A stretch of DNA of 64,000 nt from Sipunculus nudus. Taxonomy: Eukaryota; Annelida; Sipuncula; Golfingiida; Sipunculidae. How positions within the stretch are numbered: position 1 is the first letter of the stretch; every line of letters begins with the position of its first letter. Where the stretch lies: NCBI GenBank assembly GCA_026874595.1, contig CM049307.1, forward strand, positions 33,214,862-33,278,861, given 5' to 3'. Below, one piece after another: positions 35,209 to 47,299 of the stretch. Both the position numbers and the translations under genes were made by a program. The notes under the pieces were generated by a model, which worked only from the letters and a program-made list of their open reading frames with translations, did no database searches and was not told where the DNA came from.

Positions 35209-37263
35209 GTCGAGGCCCGGATTAGAATCAGGCCCAATTTAAAACTGGGCCAGCCCGGATCAAAATTTTGATTTGGACTGGCCCAGATCAAAATTCTAAT
35301 CTGGGCCAGACCAGTTTTAAACTGGGCCAGCCCAGATTAAAATTTTGATCTGGGCCAGTCCAGATTAAAATCCTGTGGTGAAGACTTCAGGATTTAAATC
35401 TGGTCTGGACTGATTTTAAACTGGGCTGACCCAGATTAGAATTTTGATCTGGGCTGGTTAAGTTTACAATCCTGTGGTGGACTGATTTTAAACTGGGCTG
35501 GCCAAGATCAAAATTTTAATCTGGGCTAGTCAAGATTACAGTCCTGTGGTGGACTGATTTTAAACTGGGCCTAACCAGATCAGAATCCTAATCTAATTTT
35601 AGGCTAGCTTGATTTTTATCATCTTAAATCAGATAATACAGTAAACATTTATTCCAGATACCCCATTTTGAAGGGCACAAAACACATAATGAACAAGATC
35701 ATTTGAAATATTTTAGTGAGGAAAAGCTAACAAACAAATGTAATGTGCTTCTTTGGTTACATGTTCTTCAAGCATGCAAGTTCACATTTGTACTTCACCT
35801 AAACCAACTACCATAATTAATCACAGTTTAGAACATGTCAGTTCTGAGACATATACTTGACTTAATATCAAAATTTTCAACTTTACTGAGATAATTTTCT
35901 GTTCTGAATATCAAAATTACATGTGTAATATTAAATATATATATGCATAATTAAATACCAGCTTGACTCATTTATAAGTGAACAAAAGTAATTTATCAGT
36001 CTTGATGCTCATTTGGGTGAGCAGCTTGACATTGTGCCCTAACATGGGGCTAGAGAGAGGTTAGGGATACCATTGCTGTAATTTATAATAGCAGAAAATC
36101 AACAGCTGAGAAAATGATATGATTGCTGTCTTTTGGCAGTCTCAAAATTAGAGGTGAACATGTGTAAAAATATGATTTAGAATTTTAATTCAGAGGGTGA
36201 CAAACATGGTGGAGGTTTCACTTTAGATTAATAACTTTAAAAAAAAGCTTATCTAATAACTGACAACAATCTAAATTGAAGATTGTTAAATGCTGCAATA
36301 CAAATATTCTCTACCTTCAGTAGTTAAAATGCTGAGTTGGTAAATATTTTTCCCACTCTTCTATCTGAATACATATGATATTGTTAATAATTCACACAAA
36401 TTAGCCAATATCGACCTAATTTATGTACACTAGATATATATTTTTCTGTTTGCTAAATTTCAGTCACCTAATTTCCTTAAGTTCAGGTATCTTAATGGAT
36501 GTTTCAGGGCCTTCTTTCCTTAATATGTAGTATGTTGTAAGTTCTAGGTCCAATGAATTAATATTTGGAGGGGGGGGGGGGGCGGGGAAATTACAGAACA
36601 AAAACCAACTTATGATAAATAACTTTAAATAACAAATAAAATTTTGAGTTTACATTGAGTAACATATATATAAATAATTATTGATCAAATTTGGTTTTAG
36701 TTTGTTTAATTAATGCACATGTTTTGCAAGCTATATTTGTAGTTTTTATCTGTAAAATACCAATGTCTAACATGATTATTTTATAATTATATTTTGGACA
36801 TTTCATATAAGAGGTAAAATTATAAAAATATGACAGGAGTCCAACCAATGATATTTTCATAGAAAATGAAATAAATTCATAAAATATTAATAATTATGGA
36901 CTTACAATGTTTCACAAATTCTTTGAATTGATTAAAGGCCAGCTAGGTAAACAGAGTGTAATCGAAGCCAGCCTAGGAGCAGATTAGGATTCTGATCTGG
37001 GCTGGTCCAGTTTAAAATCAGTCTACCACAGGATTGTAAACTTGACTGGCCCAGATCAAAATTCTTATCCAGGTTGGCCCAGTTTAAAATCAGTCCAGAC
37101 CAGATTTAAATCCTTAAGTCTTCACCACAGGATTGTAATCTGGACCGGCCCAGATCAAAATTTTAATCTGGGCTGGCCCAGTTTAAAACTGGTCTGGCCC
37201 AGATCAGAATTTTGATCTGGGCCGGTCCAAATCAAAATTTTGATCTGGGCTGGCCCAGTCGAC
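35209..37263. mobile_element. Large foldback element 2, 330-410-bp modular palindromic arms
   Basis: A 2055-bp element starts GTCGAGGCCCGGATTAGAAT and ends GGCCCAGTCGAC, with TATATA on both sides. Arms at 35209 to about 35620 and about 36930 to 37263 are inverted copies. They are chains of GC-rich cores (CTGGGCCAGCCCAG) alternating with AT-rich cores (GATCAAAATTTTGATC, AGTTTTAAACT, GATTAAAATC). Each arm has one off-pattern block: AATCCTGTGGTGAAGACTTC, then AGGATTTAAATC. The terminal ~40 bp differ between arms, so one end has changed. The AT-rich middle contains a poly-G run at about 36571-36583 and no significant frame. Confidence 0.85.
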
Positions 37264-37370
37264 ATATATATAGGCATATATTTGCTATATATTTATATAG
37301 GCATAGATATGGTACTTTTATGAAGGAAATATTTGCCTTCTTAAATATAGGCAGTTTAACTGGTAGATTG

Positions 37371-37495
37371 CGGTGACTCGGCCTTGGCCTCGGACATTGG
37401 TGACTTGGACTCGGCCTTGGCCTCGGCTGGTTGTGACTCGGCCTTGGCCTCAGATGGTGGTGACTCGGACTCGGCCTCGGAGGTTGGTGACTCGA
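37371..37495. repeat. GC-rich minisatellite encoding SEAKAES-like repeats on the minus strand
   Basis: Four to five imperfect units of about 27-33 bp (GGTGACTCGGCCTTGGCCTCGG type). Read on the minus strand (37356-37553) it keeps one frame open as Ser/Glu/Ala/Lys repeats (SEAKAES, SEAESES). The family resemblance is to 26117-26250. I treat the frame as a by-product of the repeat, not a gene. Confidence 0.7.
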
Positions 37496-37539
37496 CTACA
37501 GCACTGATAAAATGAAGATCTAATACAGACTTTTCTCCA

Positions 37540-37720
37540 TCATTTTTCTGCATCAGCAGAATTGGAGATCAGTCTTTGACTGCCCTGTATGTATATACAG
37601 AGCTGTTGTTAATCCCACCATCCCACCTGCTGCCATTGATTCTTTTGCACCTGTGCACTGAGACATTTCATTTTATTGCAAATGTGTAAAGTTGATTTAT
37701 TTTAAAAAATAATTGGATTA
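37540..37720 (+). repeat. Hairpin/(TCCG)n family, fragment G (3' body)
   Basis: TTTTCTGCATCAGCAGAATTGGAGATCAG, then TTTGACTGCCCTGTATG, matches the 3' part of copies A (about 13940-13990) and C (about 28403-28445). It continues with an AAATGTGTAAA word. It is an isolated piece starting just after the GC-rich minisatellite. Confidence 0.6.
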
Positions 37721-37861
37721 AAAAAAATTAATATCTGATTTAGAAAATATTCTTACCTAAGGGGAATAGAACATAAAGTGATCAGCTATGTCTGTCCATC
37801 ATTTCTCTGTTATCATTAAATACATATTAATTATGAAATTTTTCCTATAAGCACTGTTGAA

Positions 37862-38112
37862 GCTTCATTCTGTGTTGGTACCAGCTTCATTCTGTGCCAG
37901 TGCAGGCTTCATTCTGTGTCAGTGCGGGCTTCATTCTGTGTCAGTGCAGGCTTCATTCTATGTCAGTGCAGGCTTCATTCTGTGTCAGTACTGGCTTCAT
38001 TCTGTGTCAGTACAGGCCTGATTCTATGTCAGTGCAGGCTTCATTCTGTGTCAGTACTAGCTTAATTCTGTGTAAGTATCAGCTTCATTCTGTGTCAGTA
38101 TTGGCCTCATTG
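37862..38112. repeat. 22-bp minisatellite, about 11 units
   Basis: Units of GCTTCATTCTGTGTCAGTGCAG repeat head to tail with point differences; the first units are slightly irregular (TGTTGGTACCA, TGTGCCAGTGCAG). Because 22 is not a multiple of 3, the 97-codon frame across it (37894-38187) cycles through all phases of the unit and is not evidence of a protein. Confidence 0.9.
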
Positions 38113-40654
38113 TGTTCTCACTGTCAGGATATTCTTTCCTTAAACTTTGTTTTGTTTCAATCCTACAAAAAAAGTACTTTATTTTAAAACAGTGGTGTTT
38201 ATTCAGCCATACAAAAAGACAGATTTGTGATGAAAAGATTTTGTGATAAAAAAATTCAAACTGATCTTTTATAGACATACATATGCTTAATCAATTCATA
38301 CTTTCAAGTGATTAAGATTTATCTGAAATTTTCAAGGTTTGATCTTTAATTTTATTTTGTTATCTTTTTGTTAATATACATATAATCATACTAATTTTAT
38401 ACCATATACCTTGTTTTTGTAGTGTTTAGGTAACCGACAATCTTCCTTACTGACTTCAGTATACAATGGCTATGAGCTATCAAACTAATGTAGACTGGGC
38501 TGTTATATACCAGCCTAGGATTAAGTAGAACAAGCAGTGTGGAAAGAGGGCCACACTGATCTAGCCTAGGTGATTGATTATAGAATGTGTGTGCAGGATT
38601 GCAGCAGTATCAATCAAACCATGTGAAAGCTGACACATGCCCAGGATTGATTGATCGGTGAAGGAACAGTCAGTGTGGCTTCATGATGTGGGAGGAGGGA
38701 CTGTACTTCTGGTTCCCCTAAGGGGGCAAAAACTTCTTATAAAGTCTTATTGCTTTTCTTAATTCAAAACAAAGTATCAGTAGATTATAAAAATCTTAAT
38801 GTATAATCAGAATTTAGATAGGGATATTTGTGCATTAAGGGTTTCAGCACTGGTCTTTATGTTTGTTATGAAAATATTTTCTCCCCTTATATATAGATAT
38901 ATGATATAGGATAAAAAATGATATAGGATAAAATGAGGCAGTAAGAATAGAAAACGTAATTTGTCCTGCTAAAGATTCTAAATATGTTAACGCTGCCTTA
39001 TTTTCCTACCCCCTAAAATAGTAAGAAAGTAAACCTAAATATGATCAAGAATTGATATGAGAAAACAGATAAGGTTTTTGGTCTGCTTAAGAAACAGGAT
39101 TTGTTCAGCTGTTAAAGCCAAGACTCCAAGAAAAACAGTGATCAATCCTTTTATACCAGTGATTCTATAAAATAAAAAAGGATGTCCATTGGCATATTAT
39201 AAGACACTGCTGCATAAGATGATTAAGTTAAACTCTGTAGACTGTAACAGAAATAGCACCAAAAGAACAGACACGTCACTGCAAACATGGCAGCAATATT
39301 TACTTCAATGAATTATTGAGCAATAAACCGTCTTGTTGATATCCAATGTTGGCTTTACAAAATTCTTTTGCCATCTTATTATTCAAACCCAGTTTTCCAT
39401 CTTGTCTGCTTTTTTACCTGCTGAGTGGGCACAGCAACTTAGCAAGTGCCATTAGAAAATTGACTTGGTGATCATAGATTTTCTTAAAATGGGGCAAAGA
39501 TTTGTCAAATGTTCATGTGATTTGTAGATGGTACTAATAAGCATAAAATTAACAACATAAAATGTTACTAACGTGACTGTGACTAGTCAGGTAAAGATAG
39601 TGCTTCTGAACAGATTAAATTGTTAATAAGTCTGTTGTCATTTCAGTCTGTTGTCTCCTTTGCCTGTTGTCACATACCAATGTGTTGTCATGCTAGCCTG
39701 TGCCACATTCTTACTCTGAGGGACACAAATTAAGCAGATGTGCATCTATTAATACATAGACCAATGTGTTAGAGAAATAATGACTAGGGTATCTGGCTGA
39801 CTGTTCTGGCCTAGATAGTGAAGGTTAAAGCACCACTATCAATTACTGCCCATATCCTAGATATGGTCAAAATGTAAAGCACCATTATCATTATGATAAA
39901 CAACCTCACATAATCAATTTATTGACATTTGTGTAAGGTGTATGTTCCTTACTTGTCAGAGCCCAGTATGTAAGCCAGGTTTCAATTTAGTTAGTGAACA
40001 AAGTGAGGAGAAAGTTCCATCATTGGAGGCCAGAAGAACCATGTTTGCTGGTTTATTTACATACTTGCACTTTGTGAAACTAGAGTTGCTGATGATGATA
40101 TGAGCAAGTGTATACTAAATAAATTTACATAAAAAGTGGGATTGCCAGGACAGAGGTGACATCCATGTGACTTGACTTTAAATTAGGTCTTTTCAGCAGG
40201 TCATCATCTCCAATTTTTAAATTGGAGCAGACATTCAAATTTCAATGCGTGCTATCACAGTTAAAGCGGCAATAGTGTTGATGAGATGTGGCTATATGGA
40301 TGTCAGTATAACTTTGGAAAGTGAATAGATGGAGTACAGTTTCATGAATGCTTTACTTTCAAAGGCTTTCTGTTCAGGACATCCAAATGCTGTCTGAAGT
40401 GATTAGATTCTTTAATTAGATGATTTTCAACATCATCTTACCTCATCTACGAGTTGAAGTTTTGCTTGTGAAAATCTAAGGTTTTACTACTGAAACAATT
40501 GAATTTTAGTGTTTGCACATTAATATATGTTTTTCTGGCATGATTTGCTCAAATAGAGTATTATCATAAAATAGAGAGTGACTGTACACTGTTCTGGTTT
40601 GAAATATACAAAGAACTTTGTTTATAAGTTGACAAGGAAAATACAGCAGCAGCC
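38113..40654. other. No gene seen; upstream of candidate exon
   Basis: AT-rich sequence with few recognisable repeats. The right part precedes the candidate first exon at 40655 and would contain its promoter and 5' UTR. I see no convincing core promoter or CRE motif. Confidence 0.45.
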
Positions 40655-40723
40655 ATGAGCCGATTCAGCTTTACTGCAGCCGAGTGGTGGAATTATATTC
40701 TGCAACATCGAAGAAATTCAAAG
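40655..40723 (+). CDS. Candidate alternative first coding exon (MSRF form) of the PKA type I regulatory subunit gene
   Basis: Twenty-three codons from ATG to an AAG|GTAAAC donor, ending in phase 0. The start context is strong (GCAGCCATGA) and an in-frame TAA lies ten codons upstream (40625-40627). The peptide starts MSRFSFTAAEWWNYILQHRR and ends NSK. It is aromatic and amphipathic (EWWNYIL) followed by a basic turn (QHRR), quite unlike the acidic MGN exon. Phase 0 permits direct joining to the exon at 51744, giving ...RRNSK then EEAAKAKAK. The sequence does not match the canonical dimerization/docking exon, so this would be a D/D-less isoform. Function of the aromatic helix (membrane or partner contact) is unknown. 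Assignment to the gene rests on strand, phase, upstream stop and position. Confidence 0.5.
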
Positions 40724-43700
40724 GTAAACAGCATCTATAATAACAACAAAGATAACAAAATAACTGCTTTTTTTATAAATAAAGATACTGGTTATAAGCT
40801 GATATGATTTGTATTTGTATTAACAGCATTCATCTCAAGTGTAAAACAAACAACAAATCTTAGGTAATAATTTATTACATGGCACAATAACAACACATGA
40901 TCCTTAGTTGTAAATAATTTTAAGTAAAACAAGTTTTTTTTCATGGTCCAACAACAAAAATCACATGACAGACAAAGTGCACCAGGCCAAGAGGTTTTCA
41001 TGATGACTGTATTAAGTAATCTGAAGTTAAATTGGTTCAAGCTGAAGTAATTTAGTAACTAACTACCAAAATCTACAGAAAAAAAAGTTGCCTTTTCAGT
41101 GCTATTTTAATCACTAGCAAAAAAATTATTTTAAATTTATTTTTTATTTTTATTATTAAAAATTTAATTAAAGTCTCAATGCATGTATTTAAATACACTC
41201 ATCAAGTGGGTCACCCACTGTTAGTGAACTTTGGTACATCCAAATACTATGGCACTCTATTTTATACTGTACAATGTGATGCATTTAGTGTTAGGGCTGT
41301 TCTATTTTATAAAATATGTTTGTTACATAAAATATATGTAAAAACTGTATCTTTACATATTCTTTTACTAATACAGTATTTCTGTGTGGAATTTTAAAAT
41401 AACTTGTATCTTTGTGAATAGCTTAGGTCTCCCTGACAACCAACTTTAAACCTTTTAAAGAAAGATTATTAGAGAAAAATTACCTTTTACTTATACATGG
41501 CTAAAATCTTTAAATGTCATATTCCCTGTCCCAGTGTCCAGTAATAACCAGACTGCTGATATCTTGTGTTCTATTGATTAGGAATTACCCAGTGCATGCA
41601 TACTACAACTGCTCCATATCTTTTGTCATTTGCTTTACATGTTATGTAATATCACTTAGCCAGAGCTGATACTCAGTGTTGATGCAAAAAAAAAGAAGAC
41701 ATCAGCGACAGCATTTGGTGTGTGAGGTTTACTTGACACAGGGTATAAGTTGATACAATATTATACAAGTTGATACAATCTCATTGATTGAGTCAGGTTG
41801 ATACAGTCTCAGTGACTGAGAAAGATGAGTAGCATCATATAAGTTTGTTTCATGTTAAGATTTATCCTGGTTCATCAACAGATTTTAAATGTTAACATAA
41901 TTTCATATTTTGAAATCCCCTCTTTGTATTATCCATGGATATGACAGGTATGCATTTACACAGTTAAAGTTAGAGTTTTAGTATACATGTACATATCTTT
42001 CTTTATAGTGTAAATGATTTAACATACATTCTTATATGGGAATAATTTAATATCCATATTTGTATCCACAGCCATATACCATTTGAACTCAGCTTTTTAG
42101 GCTTAAGAAAACATTATCAGTTCACATGATGTGTATATCATGCCTTTTATTTAAGCAGGAACTCTTTTCTTTCTTTTTACTATATATGTAGGGTCTCTGA
42201 TGGATAGTGTAAACTAATTTACTTGCACAGTTAAAAAGTACCACTGCTGACAAAGCTCCAACCTAACTGTTGGTGATCTGTTTTGGTAGAACTAGAATGC
42301 TACCTGGAGTGCCACCAGTTGGTCTGGGCCCCAGACAGTTCAGCCAATCAGCAGAACAAACCTAATAATAGGGACTTGAAATTAGATTGCTGTTAAATGA
42401 CAGCTTGTGTAGCTCTGTGAGATGCTGCCAGCAATATCAATACTTTAACAAACTCAAAGACTGCCTGCAGATGCCATCTGATGTAATCACAGGCCCAAAT
42501 TTTGTTGATGAAATCAGTAGAAAAAATTTCTACATCTGCAGCATGATAAGTTCAACTGTAGATCTGTAAAGCGCTTTGGGAAACCTAACATGGCATGCAA
42601 AGGGAATGATGTAACTGTCCTGTTCTAAACAATATTTCAGTCTTATTGCTAGCACAGTTTGCCTGGGTGTAACATGTTGTCATATTTTAGAAATAATGAA
42701 AGGTCTAGTTTTAGTAACAAAAAAGTTTAATTCATAGTGGATATTTTATTAGAAGGCATAAAACATTTTTTTTGTAACAAATGAATCTCCTGTTGAAATA
42801 CATCCATGATGGTTCTGCATTTTAAGGAGGACTTTGATGTCAGTTCATACATTCAGAGAAGATTTTCAGATCATCTGACTGAAATTATCTGAGCTATATA
42901 TAGATGAACCTTGTACATCAGCCAGGAACATCTTGCAACTATTAGGGCTAAAACTAATAATGTAGTATTCAGACCTGATACCAAGTCACTAAATTGCAAA
43001 CTATGGGTTTGATTTCTGCCTTTAATACAAGAGTGTGAACTCCAATATATTTTGTAACTGATTTTCTCTCAGGGAGATGCTTTTTTGTTACATTCTTGAG
43101 TTATATATATGCTTTTTTTTTGCAAAACTATACATGATACTACAGAAACAAGATGTTATACATGAAAATTACTTCAAAGTCACAACTTAGAATTTAGATA
43201 ATATATATTTAAATTTCTAACTTCAGGAAGTAACAATTTAGAATTTAGATAATATATTGCTAAATTTCTAACTTCAGGAAGTAACACTTAGAATTTAGAA
43301 TAAGAGTGAAAAATATACATTAAACATAGAATAATATAAATATATGGGTAAACATATATATTGTATGCTTTCTTATCCCCATTGGTTCATCTCCAAACAT
43401 CATGTGCTACAAATATATTTAGTTATCCAGGAAATGTGCCAGGTCCATGAATTACTGACGAAGGCATGTTATTCTCCATGTCACAAATACCTAAACCTGA
43501 CAGCTGCACATCCGTGAAACAATGTGCGGCAGCTCACCTCCTATAGACCAACACCAAACCAGGGATTCCATGTAGAAAAAGTAACAGACTTGCTTTATAC
43601 CATGGCGTGATTGGTGGCTTCCTGTGCGCATTAGGCTTCCTGGATATTATCTTGGCTGCACGTTTGTAGTTTTATTTGAATCTATTTTTGAGCTCTTGAA

Positions 43701-46700
43701 ATCTTGCTTGTTTGAGATAAAATGCCCACCTTGCACATATTCCGAAAAAATATTGAATCATGTTATATATTCAGCATTTTCTTTGTCTTCAGCAAAAACA
43801 GTATAGTTTTGTATCTTTACCTTTTAAAATTTACTGGTAAAAAATGTAAAAGAGCAAATAGGTAAGATTAAGATAAAAACATTTTATTAAATTCCTGTAG
43901 TTTCAGAATTCTATTCACAGTTCAGCCATTAAAAATATCAAATAGGTTTTTGTATAAGATATTTTTATATGTTTCTAGCCACAGTAGCCACACTTTTTTT
44001 TAAAAATAACAAAATATATATGTATTCACAGCTGAATTCACAGCTGTAACTGAGCTGTTCAGAGAAAGTAACCTGTGGTGATTGTAGCAAGATCAAGTCT
44101 CAAAGAGGTCCTGAGTATAGGTTATTGCCAGTTTCAGGACATAGGTTCATGGAAGGTTGACATGGTTTTATGCAAGGCTGTGGCAGATACTCTAATTGTA
44201 TGAGTTTAGTGTGAGCTGCATGAGATCTTAGAAACATAGGATATACAATGTTTGTGTGTGTCATTATGCTGTACCATTAACCTCCTCTCCCTACTGCCAC
44301 TAACTACAAGTACCTGTAATCTGTTCTGATGATTGTAATTTTGTGGCAGACTCGGGTTTGATTGCCAGGTGGTGCAACAACTCATCAGAACACTTCAGAA
44401 TTAAGAAGCAATTAATGTGCAGCAGTTAGTTTGGACCACACAGATAAATCAATAGCTGACCAACACTAACCAATCTGACACCTCCATCTCCATGCCAGCA
44501 AGTTTATTGGGAACAGAGGTCAAAGACAGCTCATGAGGTCCAGCTTATAAGAGACTTGAATTTAGTAGTCAAGAACACTTTGCCTAAAGAGCAGTGGCAG
44601 GTATTATCTCCTGCACCTGGGCCACAAAATGCCGATGAGATAATTTTTTATCTATAGACCTGATTGATCATTGTTGTTGTACATCTCAGTTGTTTTAACA
44701 GACCAGTGCTGTTGTCTGGTCCTAAAGGGAATGATAACCAAAAATATGTTATATTCTTCAAACGTGTAATCTATTTTTAAAAAGTAGCAATAAAAGTATG
44801 ATGGTGTGGTGTAATTAACCAAACAAACAAAATTTATCTAGGCAGATTATTGGAATGAAAAGTATTTTAGTGTCTAAGATGATGATAAATTATTTAACAA
44901 CATGTTGATGGTACCAGTGACCAGGCCATAAATTATTATATGTATTTGTACGAACAATTAACAGACATAATGTTGACCAGTATCATAAATAATATAAGAT
45001 GTTATCAGAGACACAAATCCCACCAGGATGATCATTGCTTTATAGATCTGTGCATACCTGAACATGGTTCAACAACATCTCAGGTCAACTCCAGTACAAA
45101 GCCTCCCACTAATACTATTCAGTAGCTCTATTATAATGAAATAGCCATAACAGTGGGACAGAATCTTTTGACTTCAAATTTGTTTATGGTAATCCAGATT
45201 ACCTCCAAAATTTAATGGATTATTCCTTGGATTATTTCCCAACCATCCACAAAATTTCAACAATTTTTGCATAATTATGCCAAAAGATAAACCTAGCAGA
45301 GGTATAATAAAACTAACCAACAAAAGGGAGGTGTGTAATGCTTATAGGTGATGCCATAGGAACTTCCAATCAGCTTTTGAAGAATCCAATAGACTGGTTT
45401 ATATTAAATATACATTTTGGCAATTCACATGATATGTTCCATCTTATACTTTTTCTGTTTATAACATTAATTGAAGTTTTATGTTTGACTGCAAAAATAT
45501 GAATTATGAGAGAAAATATGATCTTTAATTTCTGTGGTCACATGACTGGATAAGAATACCAACACCAGTAACATGGCATTTAATTAGCATCAGCATTTTA
45601 TATTTGCTTTGTATGATATACAAGCTCAACTGATAAACATACATTTATCAATCATTTCAAAGTGTGTAAAGTAGTCCAACTCCAGTTAAAATAGTCTGGG
45701 GCAGCATACATCACTGAAATATTCACCTCTGTTCAAAGACCACTCATCCCCAGAACTTAGTTATGCCTGTTAAACCAGTGTTTTATGTTTCTTAAATATA
45801 TATACCTTCAGTGGCAATGACCAGCAGGTATGCCTATGGTGAAATATGTACTGTATAAATCACATTCAGTGGTAGCTTTGTACAGTCTGGCTGGAAGTCC
45901 ACAGAGCTGTGTTCTAGCGCAAGTCCTTCCTATCTGTTATGCATCCCTGAGTGTTATTCATACCATAGGTGATACACATGCTCCAATATGCCTGCTATAG
46001 TGGAAAACATACTGAATACTGAAGGATTCTTCATCCCCCCCCCCCCCCCCAGGAAATGAAACAACCAACAACATCCAAAGTATTTAGGTCAGTAAGGGAA
46101 CCAAACTGAAACCAAGGTAAATATCACCAATACTGCTTCAGCTGCATCCAGTTGTATTTGACAAATTTTTCATAAAATTTATAGGCAGTTTTCACCAGTG
46201 GCCTTGAGCAATTTGTGCCTACATTTGGTTTCTTTGGTGATTGGTGACTTTTTACAAGTTGACAGAACCAGATGATGTCTGGCTTTGATGTATAACTGTT
46301 TGATATGGCAACATTTCTTCAAAAGCATGTGTTAGAACTCTACAGACCGTTCAGTGAGACTCCCTCAGCACTTAATCAGTCAGGGGACTTGTGTAAAGTT
46401 GTGAAGCCAGGCCGTAAAAGACAGAATCACAGTAGATCACCTCAAGAAGATATATGCCTGAAAGGAAGGAAATAGGAAGATTAGCGTAGATACCCAGAAG
46501 CAGCAGGATTCTTTTATAGAACAAAGAAGATGAAGTGAGACACTACAAAGACAGCAGGCGATCCAGCAGTGAAATAAAGAAGCACAAAGACCAGAATCTG
46601 GTGTTTAGCTGCTGGGGTACTGACAATTTTTCACCTGGTTAATCAAAACGCCTGGCAGGCCTCAGTTGGGTTGGTAAGATGGGTCTTAACACTGGCTAAG

Positions 46701-47299
46701 TGATTGATCAGGGATTACAGAAAGAATAATGGTTTGAGCACTCTGCTTCCATGCTGCAAAATCAATACTTACCGCCAGGTCTGTAGGTGCATTTTTCAAG
46801 GGCAACTTCCTGCGACCATTCCTTGTATCGTAAACCAATTAATTGGAGAAAATGTCTGTAGTTTTTTAACCAGTCACATAAAAAACTTCAAAACCTCTTT
46901 CAAAATTGCATTATAAAACAAGCAGAATCAGCTGGAAAAGGTAATGTGCATAATATTGCTAAGTGTGGTTGGAAGTAAAAAGGAGGTAACCAGCATGAGT
47001 TCATGCATGGATTGGCTCCAATACACTGATTGATTTCTTTCTGGCATTAATGCAGATACCAATTTGGCTTTTTTTGTAATTCCAGTCATAGTGAGGCAAA
47101 ACTATTTAAGGCCAATAAATATTCTTCATGGATAATATCGGCAGTGGCCCTGACAGTTGTTGATTGTTCCCTTACTAATTTTCTGATTCATTGTAGTTCC
47201 ATGGCCCTGTCTGGTCCCTGTCTAGTTTTCTTTAATCTGAAACTATCTGTGCACCCCTAACCTGAGGTCATATTAAGTAGGAGCCCATCCTGCTCAGAG
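40724..47299. other. Intronic sequence; small tandem repeat and poly-C tract
   Basis: Repeat-poor AT-rich intron. A 51-bp unit (AGAATTTAGATAATATAT...CTTCAGGAAGTAAC) occurs 2.3 times at 43184-43300. GTTGATACAATCTCA-type words repeat at 41750-41820. A poly-C tract lies at 46035-46050. GGGTTTGATTTC at about 43010 and GGGTTTGATTGCC at about 44350 loosely resemble a tRNA B box, but no tRNA or SINE body could be built around them. No coding exon recognised. Confidence 0.5.

Noticed and set aside
37356-37553. Minus-strand SEAKAES-repeat protein
   Set aside because: Entirely a minisatellite whose units happen to stay in frame; flanked by transposon fragments, with no further exon visible.
43000-44360. 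tRNA or tRNA-derived SINE suggested by GGGTTTGATTTC-like words
   Set aside because: No matching A box, acceptor stem or cloverleaf could be assembled around either occurrence.
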